Assembly: GCA_002150815.3 (NCBI GenBank)
Contig: NDFF03000376.1
Span: forward strand, 1 to 51,622
Length of the DNA: 51,622 bases
From: Grammothele lineata
Taxonomy: Eukaryota; Basidiomycota; Agaricomycetes; Polyporales; Polyporaceae
Direction: 5' to 3'
The translations under genes and the position numbers were made by a program. Below the pieces are notes generated by a model. The model had not been told where the DNA came from. It saw only the letters and a program-made list of their open reading frames with translations, and did not search any database. This document shows positions 43,111-51,622 of the stretch, in pieces. Numbering within the stretch: position 1 is the first letter of the stretch; each line of letters begins with the position of its first letter.

Positions 43111-44836
43111 CCCGCGCCGTACGTACGCAGCGGTCGATTCTGATCCCGAAGCACGATCTGCCCCCGCGCATGCGGATATCCAGATATCTACACGGCCATA
43201 CGTACCATACGTACGTACGTGTTCCCGCCCGCGAGCGGCGCGCCCGCCCCGCAATTAAGTATCCAAGCATTTCTTATTTCTCGCCGGGGCCGACGACGCG
43301 CTTTTTCGGGAACGCGCCCGCACCAGAAACGGCATCCCCGCGCGCCCCGTCGTCCGACGTCGACGGTGCGCACAGCTCCCGTCGCACGCGCTCCGTCTAC
43401 GTATGCCATCCCATCCCATGATCCATCTCATCTCATCTCCTAAGGGTACGTCTGGTATTTCCACGCCCCCGCCCGCGCGTACTTACATACATACATAGCT
43501 CTTATCGCGCCCGAAGCCCCGCACGCACGCGCCTCGACTCCCAGCACGCAGCGCGCGGAGACGCGTGCGGCCACGACTACGACTACGACCGCAGCCCCGC
43601 GATCCCCCGCCGCGCCTTCGCCCTTCCTCGTTCTTTGTCTTCCCCCGGTGTTCCAGAACGCCGTCGTCGCGCGGGCGGGCCTCCCTCGGCCTCCTTCCTT
43701 TCATCTATGCATGTATGTAAGTTATGTATGCACATATAATGACACATACCAAGTTCTAACCGGAGACACCGGCAGGGACTCGCGAGACGTGCGAGACGTG
43801 CGAGACCCGCATCCTCCCACGGGCGCACGTTCGTTCGTTCCCTGCGCCCGCGGAGGATGCCCTAGGGGGAGCGACGCGGCTCCGTACGTAAAAACGCTCT
43901 GCGCCCGCTCCCAGCCCCGTCGCGCGCGACTGCTCCCGCGGGCGCGCAGGGGACTGCCAGAGGCTCGGGGTTCTACGTCGCTTCTTGGCGCGCAGGGCCG
44001 GTCGGAAGCTACGGAGATGCGCGCGTGCGTGCGTGTCTTTGGCTGGCAGTTGGGACTCGGTCTCACTCCCAGGCGCAAAATCGCGCCGTGCACGACGTGT
44101 TCATTACGTCACGCGTTCGACGCGGTCGACACGGTCATGTGATGGCGATGGGTTCCCTGTAGCGCGACGCGACTTTGCTCGGGGCAATCTGCAGCTCGTC
44201 CCGGGGTATGTGAGTGTCGTTCTTATTTTTGAGGTCATCTAACGAGAAGAACGCAGATGCCGCATGCTTCAATCAAATCGCGTTGTACTTACAAAACCTC
44301 CCATTCACTGCCAGCCCACGATGCCCATCCTCAAGTGACTGTCTTCAAGTGACCGTCCTTTCTCTTTCTTCGGGATGATGTCAATAATCACCTGTCTTTT
44401 CCATATGACCGAGCGTCCGACCACAATCGGACAATGGCCGGGAAATGTCGCGCCGGTTGCCGCTGGTGAGAACAGTACGCCCACACTGCCAAACACGCGT
44501 AAACTCAACATAGGCCATGCGGCCGAAATCATGTCAGCCGCCCTCAGCTTCCTGATTTTTCTGTCGAAGGTACGCTCCTCGCTCTGTACCCCAAAATCCA
44601 GCCGTACCGCCATGTTTCCCTAGGACGCCGAGCGGGCTGTCCTACGTGGGCCGCACGGAAAGAGCCAGAAAGTGGACAATGGCTGTGGCGTACTCGTCCC
44701 CGGGGCTGTGGTGGCGGCACGCTTTTTGACAGGTCCAAGCTGCTTTGTCCCTTATCAGATCGCTTCTCCCTTGTCCATCAGCGCATTGTACTCGCGGAGC
44801 TCAGGAGCTGCGGAGTGCGAACCTTGCCCGCGCCCG

Positions 44837-45179
44837 TATAAGAGGACCATCACCCCCCGTCCTGCTTTCTTCCTCATACCACCACTAGGTAAGTCGCCTT
44901 CCCTTCGCGCCACTCCCCTGCCCCTCCTCCGCTTTCCCATCGCTATCCTCCCATCGTTCACGCATGCTGACTTGCTCCGTCTTCCCTTCTCCCATCCGAC
45001 GCGCCTCCGCCACTCGCCACATCCATCGCGCCACCTCGCTGCCACCGACCACCCACCCACCCACATTAGTGCCAGGAGGTATTTGGCACAGCGACCACAC
45101 ACTGGCCTCCCCCATTCCGACTGGTCGTCTGCGGTGCGATGCCCCGGGGCAAAGGGGGGCACGCACCACCAAATAAGTT
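44837..45179 (+). promoter_or_regulatory. Promoter-like orphan 5' gene end next to element A
   Basis: TATAAGA at 44837-44843 is followed about 45 bp on by a consensus splice donor, AG|GTAAGT, at 44889. After about 245 bp of C/T-rich intron-like sequence an ATG at 45139 opens MPRGKGGHAPPNK and runs straight into the inverted repeat of element A, stopping 7 codons later. This looks like the promoter, leader and first codons of a gene cut off by the insertion. The protein is not recognised, and the acceptor is not certain (ATTAG near 45069 is one option). Confidence 0.35.
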
Positions 45180-45195
45180 ACGATTTATGAGGAAC
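45180..45195 (+). repeat. Left terminal inverted repeat of copy A
   Basis: Sixteen bases identical to the reverse complement of 47260-47275. Beyond base 16 the two ends diverge. Confidence 0.8.
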
Positions 45196-45501
45196 GAATA
45201 ATCGTTTTTTATGGGCGAGCCATTCCTGCCATCCACGTTACCCTTAGTGTGAAACCGCTTCAGACTCAGAAAGGCGCCAGTAAGCACAGCCACTGATGGC
45301 AATACAAAAGTTACTTACTATTTGGAGCGGAGATTGAAAATCTATGGGGTTAGGGTTTCTCAACAATTTGGCGCGCATGCAAAGTCACGTGCCTTTCTCA
45401 CTTGGCTTCAGCGCTTACTTTGCGTCATCCAAATGCACTTGCTGCCATCCACCCCTTATACACTATCACATAGTGGGGGACTTGACTACAACTTATTATA
45501 C

Positions 45502-45793
45502 ACTTCAAATGACCCCTATATGCATCAACACCATGTCAATAACTGCACTGGTAATGGCTGCATAGCACTTCACCTTGCAAGCACCCTTATAGTAGTGCAC
45601 CAATGGGCACCATACCAGCACCTATCTGCGTCATCTAAATGTTTGGTGTGCCATCCACCCTCAAGGCATTGTCATAGTATTGGGCACTATGCTGGCCTAT
45701 AATAAGTACTTCAAATGACCTCTGTATGCATCAACACCAGGTCAATAGCTGCACTTATAATAGTGTTATAGCATTTGACCTAGTAGCACCCTG
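45502..45793. repeat. Degenerate tandem duplication inside copy A
   Basis: A block beginning ACTTCAAATGACC at about 45502 recurs at 45708, offset 206 bases. Each copy is followed by near-identical bases through ATGCATCAACACCA and GGTCAATA-like sequence. The similarity extends upstream of each to GCGTCATC. The two units are about 75-80% alike by eye. Confidence 0.6.
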
Positions 45794-46194
45794 CCAAACT
45801 GCATGCACGTACATATTCTATGCTTTATGCTTGGTGATGTTAATGAGACCACTGTAGTGCTCTAACTAGCATATAGGCATAGCTGAATGTGACCTGTCAT
45901 ACTTTGAATCATGTCAATTAAGCAAGTAGCAAGGGAGATATAAGCAGAACAAGTTTGCAACACACTGTATGTACTAGTTAAGTGCGTAATTTAGTTGCTG
46001 ATGCATCAATGCAAGCCAAATATGGTAAGTGATCATCAAGCGAATATGTCAGGTTGAAAGGGGCTATCTGAAGCTCCATAACACCACTTGAATCATGTCA
46101 TTATCTTTAAAACTGAGGGAGATACAGCCAAAACACTCATTTGAATACAACTAAGGTAAACCACTAGTAATAAAGCATTTAAATGCGCATTTTC

Positions 46195-46275
46195 GGCGTC
46201 TATTTTCTGCCTATATCGGGAGCCCATCTCCCGTTACGGGAGATCCACGCTCGATATAGGCAGAAAATAGACGCC
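46195..46275. repeat. Nested perfect palindrome inside copy A
   Basis: A 24-base arm (46195-46218, starting GGCGTCTATTTTC) pairs perfectly with 46252-46275. Within the loop, ATCTCCCGT (46226-46234) pairs with ACGGGAGAT (46236-46244). The result is a long outer stem with a short GC-rich inner hairpin. Confidence 0.85.
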
Positions 46276-47259
46276 CAAAAGTTATATAAGCGCCAGAAGG
46301 TCATCCAAGTGCATCCAGTGCCATCCAGCCCATAAATGACGCAATTTTGATGCAAATCGGGCGCTTAAAATGGGCGTGGGATCCCACAGCATCTAGCTTA
46401 CTAACACAACTTGAATCATGTGATTTGGTTAAGATTTGGTTGAGATATCAACATCTGAGCTCTCAGGATGGCTGTTTTTGCGCTTTTAGGGCGCTTTTTT
46501 TCAAACTCAGCTACACTCAGATGCCCAAATCAATCAGGCTGTATCTCTCCAACAACTGAAGCAAAGTGGGACATATTATATATCACCAGAAAGCTACTGA
46601 TGAGTAGAATGCAACGGTGTACATTGCAATGTCTCATAGGGTCCATGTAGTATGCAATGAAGGCAACAAGTTGAACACATATGTTAGTGATGCAGTTGAT
46701 GTTGTATAGAAGCTAAGGCACTATGCAATCAATTGAGAGGTTAGAATATGAGTAATTCACTGCTCCATGTAGGGGTGGGTATGCTATATGCTCTACAAAG
46801 TAGCTGCCATCCAATATGCACTATGCAATGATATACCACATGTTTAACATTTGTTAGCAGCAAACTACACACAAAGTGAATGCAATAGGCTGAATCTGTG
46901 TACAAAAGACAACAGTGAAGGGGTAGGCCAGTGCAGTAAGTAATGATGTAGGGCAAGGGCACTTTAGTAAGCTCATAAGCAGCCAAATACATAATATAGA
47001 GTAAAGCCCTGCTTGATGAGGTTCTCTAATGGTTTTAGGTAAGTAATAATGAAAGTTAATATAACATGCTATACATCATAAGCGTTGATAGCATGTATAC
47101 TAACACTACATGGGGTGGCTTTGATATGTTCAGTGTTAGGGGTGTAAGTAAGTGCCCCATATATTTAAAAGAGCAGAAAGGAGCCACAATAGTTGACTCA
47201 TTCTATGTAAATGTGCATGAGCAGTATATAGTAAAGTGAATATTAGCTAAATAACTTTT

Positions 47260-47275
47260 GTTCCTCATAAATCGT
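47260..47275 (-). repeat. Right terminal inverted repeat of copy A
   Basis: GTTCCTCATAAATCGT, reverse complement of the left end. Confidence 0.8.
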
Positions 47276-48207
47276 GCTTGCCAGCCATGGCCCTCTCCCA
47301 CCAAGTATTCAAGACATCGCGTGCGGCAAACTTCTTACAAGGTATAAACTTCGGCATCTTCGACGATCGACAATCGACATCCAGTCTTCGACCTTCGACA
47401 TTTGACATCAGCATCGACACCGACACCGACACACACAAGAGGGCGCACAGACGCCGTTACGTCGCCGAAGATACACAGCCAGTGCGCGCGGCAGAGGGTG
47501 TAGTGGTTGAATGTAGGGCCCGGGGCATGTGGCGCAGGCCTTCTCGCGGCCCCCGGGGTGAGTACCCGCCTCGCGCTGCTTGGGGCGGCGTCGAGGCGGG
47601 GAAACTAACGTGCGCCCACCGAAGGTCAGTGCGTCTCGCGCCCTTGTCTTCATGTGAATGTGGTTGGATGTGGTCAGAGCGCTGGGAGGCGGCGGTCTTC
47701 TCATGATGTTCTAGTGATTGTGTCGTCCCGAGTCCGTAATTGTCCCTACGTCCTGCATGCAATGAAACTTGGAATCTGTCCAATGTAGTGCCTCCGTGGT
47801 CTGACTGGTTGCTGCTACCAGGCGTTACAAATCACGATTGTGCAGTGCAGTGGACTTGCGTCGGCTTAGTGCGGTCCGCGTTCCGGATACCACGCGATTT
47901 CCACGTGGTCTGACCTGCTCCGCCCCGACACAGCTCGCCGCCCGGTTCAACCTCGACCTCAACTTCCCTTACCACTACGTTGACTATCTCATCGTCCATC
48001 CTACTGGCTACAACGCCAGAAACACAGTGCACTAATCAGTCAGTATCCGGCGATGCGAAGGTTCAAGCGCTGCTCAACAACATGATAAATATACGAGCCG
48101 CCCGACTCTTACATCATTTGTGGTTGCCAGTCTCGCTGTTATGAACGGTAGCTATGCCATACAATTTTTCTTTTCTTTTCCTGTACTATACCTCGCTTCC
48201 TCGCGCG

Positions 48208-48250
48208 CTAAGGGTCCAAGGACCCTTAGACCCTTGGACCCTTAGACCCT
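48208..48250. repeat. ACCCTTAG inverted and direct repeats
   Basis: A 14-base arm at 48208-48221 (CTAAGGGTCCAAGG) is the exact reverse complement of 48232-48245. GACCCTTAGACCCT also occurs twice as a direct repeat with a 16-base period (48221-48234 and 48237-48250). Related CCCTTGGACCC units continue to about 48290. Confidence 0.8.
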
Positions 48251-48418
48251 GCCCCCTGTACGATCTCCTGCGCACCCTTGGACCCTCACCTCTATGCATA
48301 CCCTTATGACCCTAGTACCCCTACGGACCCCCGCCTGCGCCGCAGCCCCTGCGCCGCAGCCTTCCCTTGACCCTGTACCTAGCCTGGTCCGCAGTCCATA
48401 GCTCGCAGGCGCCCGGTG

Positions 48419-48425
48419 TATATAA
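48419..48425 (+). promoter_or_regulatory. TATA box of the retroelement
   Basis: TATATAA followed by GGGAC, about 130 bp before the first retroelement open frame, in the position expected for an LTR promoter. Sequence match only. Confidence 0.5.
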
Positions 48426-48552
48426 GGGACGACGCCTCGTAGCGACTCCCCAGTTTTCAGCCTCTTGTAATCCTACGCTAAGTTCCACCGGTATCCCCTC
48501 GCTCGACTCGACCCCCGCCCTCGTCTCGCTCGACAGCCAGACATCCTCCCGC

Positions 48553-51348
48553 TAGCGTATCGACCTTGTGGTTAACCTCGCGGTTAAGCGCCCACAGGCC
48601 GTACGTAACACTAGGCTGAAAACTCGACTTCTCCACCTCGTTAGGTGCAGAGACCCACCCAATACAGAACAGGTAGCTTTCGGCTCGACAGCTGAAGCTA
48701 CAACCAAGAAGCCCAAGACGACGGGCCGATTCTCTCACATCTGGAGAGATAGACAATTCCTCCTTCCCCCCCGGCCTGCTACTCCATACCCCAGGCCAGA
48801 CAACCCCGAACCTACTACTCCAATCGCTACCCCATCCATCGTTGCCCCAACCCCTGTCCGAAGCTACAGTACCCTCGCCTTGCTTGAGACCCCCGCTTGG
48901 CAAGAATATCGCCTCTCCGGCGTCAGCGCGGAAGACGAACAAATCCTATACGAAGTGGGCCAGACACTAGGTGTACCCGCTCCTTCGGACATCGATAACG
49001 GCAACCCCGAAAGCACCCACACCGCACAGAGCCACGACTCGATAGCCCGGCTCGCTCACTCCCGAACCCAAGCACCGGTCGACGCTGTCGACCTACTCCG
49101 AGTAGTAGCTACCAACCTCGAGACCCTACAAGGACATAGAGAGACTAGAGGAACTCTCAACACTAGGCGCCTACAGGCAGTGCGCGCTCGCCTCCAGAAA
49201 ATCATCGAGGCATTGGAAGAGGTCCCCGCTCTTCAGGAAGAACAACCCGCTACCGAACGAAACTTTGCTACGTTCATTAGGGGCTTGATCCAGTCGACCA
49301 AGGCTCGACTTATAAACCCACGCAACTGGGCCGACGCGAATCTTCCGCTAGACGTTGCTAGGCTCGACAGCCTTCGCCACGCCGAACGGTTGTACCACCA
49401 GTTTCAGGACAGTCGTCGATGAGCAAGAAGGATAAGGGCAAGAAACCATTGGCCCTTAGCTGTGATAAGTTACAACACGCTCACGACAACAACAAGCTTT
49501 GGGACGTACACTACAGGAACACCGGACGTTGGCACATCTGCCATCACCCTCGTTGCCCGAATCGATACCTCCCGTTTAGAAACCCAGTTGCCCTCACCGA
49601 GACCGGATACATTCCGATTAGAGACAGCCAGGAGCAAGTCCTCATTGCCACCCACGGAAAGGACGTAGGACCCGAACCGAAGAAACCTACTGCTAGCCCA
49701 AGAGTGTCGAGCCTCCAGCTTCGCACCACTCCCACTAGTCGATCCCCCCTCGCACCCACTACAGAGTTTCCACCGGAGCCTACCCCACCAACTATAGAAC
49801 AGCCCGACTGGGAGTCTGACTCAGCCCCAGTCCCGAAGCAGGAACCAGAACCAGAACGTGTCCCTGAACCAGAAGAGGACTCAGTTTCCGAACCGGACAC
49901 CAACGAAGAAGGACCTGCCCCGGAACCTCGTGAACCTTCCGAACTAGAATACGTGGACCCTATGGCCACCGAAACCCAAGAGACAACTAATACTACCGTA
50001 CGACGTGTCATTACGGACCAGCCGCCCGACCCCGTCGTCCAGAATGAACCGTTTGGGGTTTTCGGACCGGAGAGAAGAGCACTACCGTCGCACCAGGTCG
50101 GTAGCCCTTACGCCCTTGACCCCGGCCCTGCCCCTTTCGGCGGACGCTCGCCTTTTTATCCCGACCCTACCAGTGCCAACCCCGACGCTTTCACGTCCAT
50201 CAGTGCATCCACCACCTTCCTACAGCCGGCAGGATCCGTTCCCCGGCCTCCCGCCGCGCTCGCCCCACTCCTCGCCTCCCAACGTACCGCAAACCCGACC
50301 CTCGCCCCCGCTCCTCAGGGTAGTAGTGGTGGCGGTGGTGGCAGTGGAGGCGGGGGTGGTGGTGGCCCTCAGCAGAACCCGCCTAATGCTCCAGCACCCG
50401 GACCTGGTGGTGCTGGTGCTGGTGGGGGTGGGGGTGGTGGTGGCGGCGGTGGTGGTGGCGGCGGGGCGCCGAATCCACAGAACCCCGTAGGAGGGGGCGC
50501 CGGCCCAGCCGGCGGAGGAGGTGGTGGTGGCGGCGGTGGAGGAGGCGGTGGCGGCGGAGGAGGTGGCGGTGCAGGAGGACCACAAAACCCTCAAAACCCG
50601 CAAGGAGGCGGCGGCCCAGGTGGTGGCGGTGGAGGTGGAGGTGGCGGTGCAGGACCGCCTAACCCACCTCCGGCCGTCAACCCGCCAGTCCTACCGGCTG
50701 CGCCACCGGCTGGCAAAGGCAAGATCAAGGAACCCACGGTCTTTGACGGAACCCGAGAAAAGACCGACGCCTTCCTTGACCAACTATTCTTGCTGTTCGT
50801 CGGACGCCCACAAGACTTCACAGCCGACTACAACCGCATCGCCACCGCCCTGTCCTATATGGAAGGAAAGAACGTCGAATACTGGAAGACCGGCTACATC
50901 ATGCGCGCCCGCGAAATTGACCCCACCACTGGCCTAGCCCGAGGCTTCGGCACGTGGGGGCAGTTCGAAACAATGTTCCGGGCGGCATTTGCACCGATCA
51001 ACCAGCTCGACAATGCCCTGATTCAACTCGGGCAGATTAAGTACAGCGACTTCGCTTCCATCGATGACTTCAATGGCAAATTCTTGCAGCTCCTAGCCAT
51101 CGCCCATGTCTACGACCCATGTGCCCGCATGTCGTATTACCGGACGGCGCTGCCCCAAGTCATCCGCAACCGAGTCGCGTACTCATGGCCGCAGCCTGTC
51201 ACTCTAGAAGACTGGATGGCACGTGCCATGGAGCTGGCCCACGCTTATGTCGCCAATAAAGCCCTCGACGAACAGCAGGGGCGAAGCACACGTCGCAACC
51301 CCAAGCGCCAGGAGAAGAACCTGCGCGTTACCCACGTTGACGAAGATT
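48553..51348 (+). mobile_element. 5' part of an LTR-type retrotransposon (leader ORF and Gag), interrupted by copy B
   Basis: Two consecutive plus-strand frames overlap by four bases (ATGA); the second is a Gag-type protein. No protease, reverse transcriptase or integrase lies in the window, so the class is inferred from Gag alone. It resembles the Gag of fungal Ty3/Gypsy elements. The block ends at the terminal repeat of element copy B. Confidence 0.6.
48556..49422 (+). CDS. Retroelement leader ORF without any ATG
   Basis: The frame is open from just after a TAG at 48553-48555 to a TGA at 49420-49422, 288 sense codons without one methionine. The encoded chain has an N-terminal basic part (VKRPQAVRNTRLKTRLLHL), a Pro-rich middle, a helical stretch (LQAVRARLQKIIEALEEVPA) and an end around NWADANLPLDVARLDSLRHA. 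I do not recognise a domain. The TGA overlaps the Gag ATG as ATGA, an arrangement typical of coupled retroelement frames. Initiation must use a non-AUG codon (GTG at 48568 is available), a spliced upstream exon, or readthrough from elsewhere. Base composition matches Gag, so the two belong together. Confidence 0.55.
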   Translation, partial: RIDLVVNLAVKRPQAVRNTRLKTRLLHLVRCRDPPNTEQVAFGSTAEATTKKPKTTGRFSHIWRDRQFLLPPRPATPYPRPDNPEPTTPIATPSIVAPTPVRSYSTLALLETPAWQEYRLSGVSAEDEQILYEVGQTLGVPAPSDIDNGNPESTHTAQSHDSIARLAHSRTQAPVDAVDLLRVVATNLETLQGHRETRGTLNTRRLQAVRARLQKIIEALEEVPALQEEQPATERNFATFIRGLIQSTKARLINPRNWADANLPLDVARLDSLRHAERLYHQFQDSRR

Positions 51349-51356
51349 ACGATTAA
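49419..51356 (+). CDS. Retrotransposon Gag-like protein, 3'-truncated by copy B
   Basis: 645 codons. The N-terminus has a short Cys/His block (WHICHHPRCPNRYL). An acidic Pro/Glu stretch follows (about 125-190), then a Gly-dominated linker at about 307-413 made of GGG runs broken by NPQNP. The Gag core runs from about 433 to 617: EPTVFDGTREKTDAFLDQL, YNRIATALSYMEGKNVEYW, FETMFRAAFAPINQLDNALI, and a final RVTHVDEDYD. The core matches the retrotransposon Gag fold of Ty3/Gypsy elements. No CCHC zinc knuckle is present, and such Gags normally continue into one or into Pol. The TAA at 51354-51356 lies inside the first eight bases of element copy B, so the natural C-terminus is probably lost. Confidence 0.75.
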   Translation: MSKKDKGKKPLALSCDKLQHAHDNNKLWDVHYRNTGRWHICHHPRCPNRYLPFRNPVALTETGYIPIRDSQEQVLIATHGKDVGPEPKKPTASPRVSSLQLRTTPTSRSPLAPTTEFPPEPTPPTIEQPDWESDSAPVPKQEPEPERVPEPEEDSVSEPDTNEEGPAPEPREPSELEYVDPMATETQETTNTTVRRVITDQPPDPVVQNEPFGVFGPERRALPSHQVGSPYALDPGPAPFGGRSPFYPDPTSANPDAFTSISASTTFLQPAGSVPRPPAALAPLLASQRTANPTLAPAPQGSSGGGGGSGGGGGGGPQQNPPNAPAPGPGGAGAGGGGGGGGGGGGGGGAPNPQNPVGGGAGPAGGGGGGGGGGGGGGGGGGGGAGGPQNPQNPQGGGGPGGGGGGGGGGAGPPNPPPAVNPPVLPAAPPAGKGKIKEPTVFDGTREKTDAFLDQLFLLFVGRPQDFTADYNRIATALSYMEGKNVEYWKTGYIMRAREIDPTTGLARGFGTWGQFETMFRAAFAPINQLDNALIQLGQIKYSDFASIDDFNGKFLQLLAIAHVYDPCARMSYYRTALPQVIRNRVAYSWPQPVTLEDWMARAMELAHAYVANKALDEQQGRSTRRNPKRQEKNLRVTHVDEDYD

Positions 51357-51622
51357 TGAGGAACGAATAATCGTTTTTTATGGGTGAGCCATCCCTGCCA
51401 TCCGCGTTACCCAAAACGCGACTCAGCTTGGATCTCAGAAAGGCGCCAGTAAGCACAGCCACTGATGGCAATACAAAAGTTACTTACTGTTTTAAGCGGA
51501 GATTGAAAACTCATGGGGTTAGGGTTGCATGTTAGCGCTCACATTTCAGCACGTGACTTTCTCACTTGGCCTTAGCGCCTCTTTCCCTGCCCTCGCCTCT
51601 ATAGCACTGCTCATGGGCGCTT
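51349..51622. mobile_element. AT-rich element, copy B, left end only
   Basis: Begins ACGATTAATGAGGAAC, one mismatch from the copy A terminal repeat, and follows copy A for about 240 bp. Shared blocks include ACGAATAATCGTTTTTTATG, AGAAAGGCGCCAGTAAGCAC, TGATGGCAATACAAAAGTTA and GGGGTTAGGGTT. The rest lies outside the window. It sits in the same orientation as copy A, directly after the Gag frame. Confidence 0.75.
51515..51526. repeat. Telomere-like motif in copy B
   Basis: GGGGTTAGGGTT, about two TTAGGG units, 167 bases from the element's left end. The same motif is at 45346-45357 in copy A. Two units only, so not a telomere. Confidence 0.5.

Larger units (their letters stand above)
39453..44836. 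other. 5-kb GC-rich, microsatellite-laden region without a supported gene
   Basis: Open frames of up to about 300 codons occur on both strands but look like GC artefacts: dominated by Pro, Arg, Ser and Ala, no family-like blocks, and frequent alternation between frames. Simple repeats are dense: (CGTA)n near 43200, three ACCGTAC units near 43085-43110, (GC)n near 42775-42790, (CCCCTT)n near 42817-42840, GCGAGCC units near 42858-42880, CGAGACGTG units near 43785-43810 and CATA units near 43484-43497. A non-coding RNA or a fast-evolving gene cannot be excluded. Confidence 0.5.
45180..47275. mobile_element. AT-rich non-coding element, copy A, with 16-bp terminal inverted repeats
   Basis: ACGATTTATGAGGAAC at 45180-45195 is the exact reverse complement of 47260-47275. 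The interior is AT-rich, in sharp contrast to the GC-rich flanks. It has no open frame longer than about 130 codons and none is recognisable. Its left ~240 bp reappears as copy B at 51349. I see no matching target-site duplication at the two junctions (AAATAAGTT before, GCTTGCC after). It could therefore be a non-autonomous DNA transposon, a rolling-circle (Helentron-like) element, which makes no duplication, or two copies lying tail to tail. Confidence 0.65.
47276..48552. other. Junction region and retroelement leader
   Basis: GC content returns to normal here. An imperfect CGACA-rich stretch lies at about 47344-47432. The later part (from about 48130) looks like the leader of the retroelement downstream: ACCCTTAG repeats, TATATAA at 48419 and C-rich DNA. 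No protein gene is supported. Where an LTR would begin I cannot resolve, because its partner is not in the window. Confidence 0.4.

Noticed and set aside
44305..44613. Minus-strand 102-codon frame before the orphan promoter
   Set aside because: Both strands are open here and neither product resembles a known protein. It has no splice or promoter context of its own.
45346..45357. TTAGGG-like motif read as a telomere
   Set aside because: Only two units, internal, and present inside a dispersed element. No tandem array.
1..51622. CRISPR arrays, bacterial operons, riboswitches
   Set aside because: The sequence is eukaryotic with spliced genes. No array of regularly spaced repeats was seen; repeats are microsatellites or element ends.

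Overview
The window is nuclear DNA from a filamentous basidiomycete, most likely an Agaricomycete. The protein genes are GC-rich and cut by many 47-80 nt introns with short GT...AG ends and CTGAC-like branch sites. The gene set is fungal: a mitochondrial ferredoxin, a recyclin-1-like F-box protein, a HET-domain protein, the uracil-catabolism protein Urc4, basidiomycete-type F-box proteins, and an intron-containing nuclear tRNA-Pro. I cannot name the species. All exon maps below were built by eye from splice signals, reading-frame continuity and family resemblance. Most of the spliced lengths close exactly on multiples of three.

Left and centre (about 0.5-39.5 kb) form an ordinary gene-dense chromosome arm. 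In order: a sucrose/maltose-type MFS transporter (-); electron-transfer-flavoprotein:ubiquinone oxidoreductase (+); an F-box-like protein (+); histidinol phosphatase (-); the E2 enzyme Rad6 (+); a membrane-anchored histidine acid phosphatase/phytase-like enzyme (-); recyclin-1 (-); a tiny Cys-rich protein split by one intron (-); tRNA-Pro(TGG) (+); a decayed recombinase-like mobile gene (-); a 1295-residue BRCT protein (+); URC4 (-); a HET-domain protein (+); the Yah1-type ferredoxin (-); a monocarboxylate-type MFS transporter (+); and a second, larger F-box protein (-). These are mostly unrelated housekeeping genes in divergent or convergent pairs. I see no biosynthetic cluster.

From 39.5 to about 44.8 kb there is about 5 kb of very GC-rich, microsatellite-laden DNA in which I cannot support any gene. 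From 44.8 kb to the end the window is mobile-element territory. A promoter-like, orphaned 5' gene end abuts a 2.1 kb AT-rich non-coding element bounded by 16-bp terminal inverted repeats (copy A, 45180-47275). A retrotransposon-like block follows: a promoter-like leader, a long open frame without any ATG, and a 645-codon Gag ORF that overlaps it by ATGA. The Gag frame is cut off by a second copy of the same AT-rich element (copy B, starting at 51349), whose terminal repeat supplies the stop codon.

The strongest candidate for something undescribed is this A/B element family. It has terminal inverted repeats, a 240-bp conserved left end with a telomere-like motif, a nested perfect palindrome and an internal degenerate tandem duplication, and I find no protein gene in copy A.
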